Source: Acridotheres tristis (taxonomy: Eukaryota; Chordata; Aves; Passeriformes; Sturnidae). Taken from it: a stretch of 64,000 nt of DNA. Of this stretch, positions 59,294 through 64,000 are shown piece after piece; within the stretch, counting starts at the first letter, position 1, and every line of letters starts with the position of its first letter. The position numbers were made by a program, and so were the translations under genes. The notes under the pieces were generated by a model that did not search any database, was not told the origin of the DNA, and saw nothing but the letters and a program-made list of their open reading frames with translations. The DNA is taken from positions 26,908,620 through 26,972,619 of the forward strand of contig CM072885.1 in assembly GCA_037013685.1 (NCBI GenBank). The letters run 5' to 3'.

Positions 59294-61078
59294 TCAACCT
59301 ATGATTTTAGTTTCTTGGATAGATAATTTCTTTAGTTTTTGATATTGCTTATATATTTCTTTGGCACCTTTTTGTTTTTGTTTTAGACTTCCTTGTTCTT
59401 GGCTCTCTATTAACATAATTTTGGTTTGTTTTTGGTTAGTTAGTTCTGGGAGTTGTATACTGGCTTGGATAGTGGAGGTTACTACCCGGATTAGGCAGGG
59501 AAGTAGGCATGGCAAAAATAATAGTCCGGTGACTGCGCATATTATTATAAATTCAGCCTTCTTCCACCATGTCCCTTTGAAGGACCAAGAGTTGTCCCAC
59601 CAGCTAGTATCCATTAGAGGAGTCCACTCTTGGGCACCCACATATGCTAATTTTTGAATTTCTTTGGAGATGTTTTTAATTACTGAACTTTTATCATCAG
59701 TTTCCAGACAGCACTCAGAGGAATTAAATTTCCCACATATCCCTCCTTCATCTGCTAATAGGTAGTCTACAGCTAATCTAATTTGGTATATCACTGCTCT
59801 TGTTTGGGTTAATTGGTCACTGATATGGTCAAGTGCAAGGGCTGTCCGGTTGGAGACTACCTCGAGTACTGCTTGGAGCCTAATAATTTGGTTCAGCATA
59901 TAAATTGGGGTACGGTATCCCCATGATCCATCTTGGGCCCAAGTAGCTGGCCCGTAAGTTTTAATAATTTCTTCTGGAGTCCATACTTTTCCATTCCACT
60001 TTTGGTTACCCCCTATCTCGATTATACTCCTTTTTTTTCTGCTTGTTTTCTTTAAATTGTCATACACTGGGACTCCTAAGTGTGCTCCTGACTCTTTTGG
60101 CAATAGGAAGAAGGCTGGTTTAATAATCCCTATAGTGCAACTCCCTGCCCAATTACCAGGAAGTTTGGTGTATGCTGTATTACCACAGATCCAAAATAAA
60201 GGTTGTGAAGCTTCCCAAAATGCATCCCCTATTTCGGCTGGGGATTCCCAAAACTTTGACAATTCCCTTATACCCCAAAATGGGTTAACTCCTTTCTCTG
60301 TACATTCGTGTAACTCATATTTCTCATGGTAAATACACCCTCTTTCCTTTCTTTCAACAGACCAGTATCTATTTGGCTCTCTGGGGATCCACTTTGTGCC
60401 TAGATCTTTTATTATTAGGTACCTTTTACTTGCCATTTTCCCTATGGGAGTATTATATCTCTTCCCTGCTGTCATGATGCATTCTTCCCCAATTACCCTG
60501 GACTTTAAATCCCATTGTTCTCGTCCCCTTGCTCCTACAACTTGTGGTTCTTGTGTAATTTGGGTCCATCTCAGTATTTCTAATGGGCTTAAACTTATTC
60601 CTTCCCATGGCCAGATTTCAGTCATTTGGGTACTTCCACAAATCCAGCAGTCTGTCAAGTTTAATTCTTTACTGATTCTTTCAACTAGATCTATAAATAA
60701 TTTTTCTCCCACAGGAATATCTAAATCATTTTTTTCTTGTGTTGTTATTTGTTTTTTTTTTTTTACTAGGTCTACCAATCCATCTCGGTTTGTTTCATAC
60801 TCGAAGCAAAGCCAGGTATCTCCTACAGGGCATTCCCCAGGTAGGCGTTGCTTATAAGAAGCAGTATTTTTTTACAAGCCAATAGACCTTTCCATCTTCT
60901 TGACAGGTGTTTAATTGGGAGTTATTGAAGCATTTGCGATTTAGGTTGGTATGAACCCTCAAGAGAGACTTCAGATTTTCTCCATCATAGAGAGGGTACA
61001 AGCATCCTCTTCACTCCCTCAGGTGTTACCTATGAATAGGATTAACACTATTCTTCCCAAGAGTCCAGTATGAGCCAT
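59294..61078 (-). pseudogene. env: Class I env: N-terminal part broken, 494 codons open
   Basis: An ATG at 61078 opens a signal-peptide-like MAHTGLLGRIVLILFIGN but stops at once. After shifts, one at an A run near 60868, a frame stays open to TGA at 59294-59296. Its first ATG-like codon at 60778 is TTG, so it has no proper start of its own. Visible are CWIC (SU CxxC motif), the cleavage site SRKKR, a heptad region, GGICGKFNSSECC (a C-x7-CC form of the disulfide motif), a membrane span near FIIICAVTGLLFLPCLL and a cytoplasmic tail. An env of this build would mediate entry by membrane fusion. No complete reading frame exists in this copy. Confidence 0.85.
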
Positions 61079-61611
61079 TTCTCTCTTGACCTTACCTGGT
61101 CTTGCCTCTTGGGGAACAAGGAGACTTCCTGGATGTGTATTAGAGTCTTTCTTAGCAGCCGGCTCCTTCTACTCCCACTTCCCTACTAATTTAGTCACCC
61201 TTGGAGAGTGCTCTGTAGGAGATTTATTGTGTTAGCGTTGAAACCTTCCTGGGGGTGGAATTGCAGTTTGCAGGAAGTGCTTGTTTGAAAGCTGAAGTTA
61301 ATGAAGAACCATGTGTAGTATGCCAGCTATACCTTAAAAGCTCAGAAGAGTATATGAACCCTCCAACATTCTAGTCAATTATCAGGGGAAGCATACAAAT
61401 AGTAACTTTTAACTTTGCCAACTCTTACTACTTTGACCTTCCAGCTATCCAAGCAACAGCAACAGTATCAGAAGAGGTAGAACATGAGTACAAACATGAT
61501 TTCAGGTAACTTCTGAAAAATGTTACAGAACCCTTATTAGAACCTAATACTAACATAATACTAACTTGTACCAAAAAAAATGTATTCACTTAATTTTTTT
61601 GCAGGAGTTCT
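61079..61611 (-). other. Provirus segment between pol and env
   Basis: About 530 bases with stops in all frames. Gammaretroviral pol and env normally overlap or nearly touch, so this is either decayed pol end or extra sequence. A splice acceptor for env RNA would be expected here but cannot be fixed by eye. Confidence 0.45.
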
Positions 61612-62760
61612 TCAACTGTTTTTTGGTTTTCTTTTTAATGTCAATTTGAGGTTTTTTTGATCTCGGATAGCAGTCCACTCAGGGGCATCTGTCGATGGTG
61701 TGACTGGATCTGGTTCACTACCAGGGGGTGATACTGGTCCTTTAACTCGAGAGATGTGTGTCCAGCCACGTTCCTGGGTCCGCACTGCAGTGTGTAGTGA
61801 GTAACACTTGGAATGGGCCTTCAAACCTAGGGGTTAATGGTGTGTTATTCCAGGATTTTATTAGCATGCAATCTCCAGGATGGATCTGGTGTACATCCAC
61901 ATCAAGGGGAGAAGTCTGGGGGAGGTACCCCTTTTTTCTAAGATTTCCCAGTGTCCTCCCAATTGCCTCTAGGTATTTTTGGGTTGCTGTTTCCCATTCC
62001 AAGTAGTTCTGAAAGTACTGAAAGGAGTGATAAGGAAAGGAAGCCCGAACATCATTTCATAGGGGGAAACCCCTATGTCTGATCGGGGTTTGGTTCTTAT
62101 CCGCAAAAGGGCAAGAGGTAGGCACTTAAGCCAATTCATTTGTGTTTCAGAAATTAATTTTGTTAACACGGTTTTGAGAGTTTTATTCATTCTCTCTACT
62201 CTTCCTGAACTCTGGGGATGCCATGGGGTATGTAACCTCCATTTCATTCCCAGAGCCTTAATTACTTCATGTAAAGCTTGGGCGATGAAATGTGGACCTC
62301 GATCTGAATCAATATTATTTACTAGTCCATACCGTGGAACTATTTATTCTAAAATTATCTTTGCAACTACCTCTGCCATTTCCTTCCTGGTGGGGAATGC
62401 TTCCACCCAGTGGGTGAGATGGTCTACCATTACTAATAGATGTTTATATCCTTGTATGGGGGGCATTTCAGTGAAGTCCACTTGTATATTTTGAAATGGT
62501 CTTAAAGTCAACTCTCTTCCTCCAGGTGTTATTTTTCTCATAACCTTTTGGTCTACTTTTTGACAGATGACACACCGTTTTGTAACTGGTTTTGCTAGAT
62601 TATATACCCCGATACATATGTTCTCTCTTAAGAAGTGGTCACATAACCCTTGGATTCCCCAATGGGTTAATTCATGCATTTCTGATAATATTTTTCGTGC
62701 TAAAGCCTTGTTTAGGAACTTACGCCCATCAGATGTCAACCATTCCCCTTGTTGCCCCAA
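61612..62760 (-). pseudogene. pol: Class I integrase of the right-edge provirus (broken)
   Basis: HHCC domain: HELTHWGIQG and CVICQK. Core: VDFTEMPPIQGYKHLL, then one TAA at about 62344 interrupting the same frame, then IDSDRGPHF and SSGRVERMNKT. The frame shifts near 62000 and again near 61820; the C-terminal domain is readable with HPGDCMLIKSW and FEGPFQVLL. The DDE residues are all present. The nonsense codon plus two shifts make it non-coding as read. Confidence 0.87.
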
Positions 62761-63803
62761 TGTAATCCTAATTCTTTTATTTCTTTTAACTCCTTCTCAC
62801 TAAATGTTGGTTTCTTTTCTTCTTCCCCTTTACTTAGTGTTTCCTCTAGTCTCAAGATTTTTATTGGCTCTTTTGGGTCTAAAGCTACTTCTTTAGCCAT
62901 CTGGTCTGCTAATTGATTCCCTTTTATTTCTAAAGTTTCTCCCTTCTGATGTCCTTTAACATGCACTACTGCTATTTCTGCTGGTTTATATAGGGATTTG
63001 AGTATTAATTTTATCAACTCCTTATGTACCAAGTCCTTTCCTTTTGAATTTAAGTATCCCTGTTCTTCCCAAATCTTACCAAATGTATGAACAATCCCAA
63101 ATGCATATTGTGAGTCTGTGTAGATAGTTCCTATATCTTTCTCTAACAAATCTAACCCTCTTTTCAGTGCATAGATTTCACAGCACTGAGCTGACCAGTT
63201 TGATGGCAACTTCCCTTTTTCTGCAACCTTCATGTCTGTCCCTTCTATAATTGCATATCCTGACACCCTTTTCCCCTCTATTACTCTTGAGGACCCATCA
63301 GTGAACAAAGTCCTTCCATATGGCAAAGGTGTATCTTCTAGATCTTCTCTTACTTTAGTTTGTAGGTTTATTAATTCAATACAATTATGTTCCAAATCAG
63401 TTAGGGGTTCCCCAGATAGGAACTGTGCGGGGTTTAGACTTTTGGAGGTATTCAATTCTAAATTGTCATTGTTCGTTAGGATAATTTCATATTTTAATAT
63501 TCGGGAATCCGTTAGCCACTGTTGGGCTCTGTGACTTAAGACTGTTTCAAGGTCACGTGGTGTGTGTATTCTGATTTTTCCTTGCAAGGTTAACTTTTGA
63601 GCTTCTTCTAATAGGATAGCTGTAGCAGCAATTGCTTGTAGGCAAGTTGACCAACCTCTAGCTACTGGGTCTAGCAGTTTTGATAAAAATGCAACGGGCT
63701 TTTTACTTCCTCCCCATTCTTGGGTCAACACCCCATACGCTATTCCTTTCTCTGTGTTTACAAATAGCTCAAAGCCCTTCTTAAGGTCAGGCAGGCTTAG
63801 CAC
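62736..63803 (-). pseudogene. pol: Class I RNase H and connection domain of the right-edge provirus
   Basis: An open frame of 355 codons. The connection domain (KKPVAFLSKLLDPVARGW) is followed by RNase H with LFTDGSSRVIEG, CCEIYALKRGL, YTDSQYAFGIV and GNQLADQMA, all four catalytic acidic residues present. The start at 63803 is only where this frame opens; upstream sequence continues the protein in another frame. It ends by a shift into the integrase frame near 62745. Confidence 0.88.
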
Positions 63804-64000
63804 AAGGTGCTGAGGATAATTTGTTTTCTAAATCTTGTAATTGTTCTTCATCTTCTGCTGTCCACTTTCCTGTCTCAGGGTTGACTAATTTGTCATAGAG
63901 AAATTTAACACTTTGTGTGTATTGATCTAACCACAATTTACAATACCCAAACAAGCCTAAGAGCTTCCTTATGTCCTTTTTAGTTTTAGGGGCAAGGATG
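63804..64000 (-). pseudogene. pol: Reverse transcriptase thumb of the right-edge provirus (cut by the window edge)
   Basis: In a frame shifted against the RNase H frame I read APKTKKDIRKLLGLFGYC, the start of the thumb/connection region of class I reverse transcriptase. The catalytic YxDD lies beyond the window. Confidence 0.8.

Larger units (their letters stand above)
58694..64000 (-). mobile_element. Second class I provirus, 3' half; continues beyond the window
   Basis: Reading leftwards from the right edge: reverse transcriptase end, RNase H, integrase, env, polypurine tract and 3' LTR. The pol proteins are related to those of the provirus at 24-31 kb but clearly different, and the LTR is of another family (two solo copies at 34.9 and 37.3 kb). 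The 5' LTR, gag and most of reverse transcriptase are outside. Pol carries frameshifts and one nonsense codon; env has a long open part. Confidence 0.92.

Noticed and set aside
1..64000. CRISPR arrays, prokaryotic operons, toxin-antitoxin or other defence systems
   Set aside because: No repeat-spacer pattern or bacterial-type gene packing exists; this is vertebrate DNA with introns and retroelements.

Overview
The window looks like a bird chromosome, most likely a songbird. Three things suggest this: a vertebrate gene (CAND1) with short introns and clean GT/AG exon borders, a 3' tail of a CR1 LINE (the dominant avian LINE), and several retrovirus classes that are typical of avian genomes. The bird assignment is inferred from these features; no marker here names a species.

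Left part (1-18,813). Eight exons on the + strand encode the C-terminal 896 residues of CAND1, the HEAT-repeat exchange factor of cullin-RING ubiquitin ligases. The window opens inside an intron. The coding frame is intact across all exons and ends at 8133, followed by 3' UTR. About 10 kb of AT-rich, mostly non-coding sequence follows, with at most one possible old LTR near 13.75-14.28 kb.

Right part (18,814-64,000). This is a dense block of endogenous retroviruses. In order: (1) an ERVK-type (class II) provirus on the - strand, 18,820-23,497, with a 6-bp target duplication, a decayed interior and a 100-N assembly gap; (2) a nearly complete gammaretrovirus-like (class I) provirus on the + strand, 24,237-31,614, with a 4-bp target duplication, a tRNA-Pro primer site, gag, a UAG read-through junction, pro-pol and a gutted env; (3) ERVL-type LTRs at 34.0, 37.9, 41.0 and 49.3 kb, three of them with perfect 5-bp target duplications, mixed with LTRs of a second class I family at 34.9 and 37.3 kb; (4) an env-less ERVL (class III) provirus on the + strand, 50,515-57,182, with two strongly different LTRs; (5) a CR1 tail; (6) a second class I provirus on the - strand, 58,694 to beyond the right edge, with its 3' LTR, a long env frame, integrase and RNase H. 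By my boundaries the securely bounded LTR elements make up about 28 kb, or 44% of the window and about 62% of the part right of 18.8 kb.

How the parts relate. CAND1 is the only host gene I can support. The proviruses are independent insertions, not an operon or a host pathway. The youngest looking is the class I provirus at 24.2-31.6 kb (LTRs about 1% different). Many of its breaks fall in homopolymer runs, so sequencing error should be excluded before calling every frame dead. I found no tRNA, rRNA, CRISPR or prokaryote-type system, and nothing I would call a new biological system. The most interesting items are the conserved read-through signal, the mosaic ERVL provirus, the recently moved but coding-dead ERVK copy and the long env frame.
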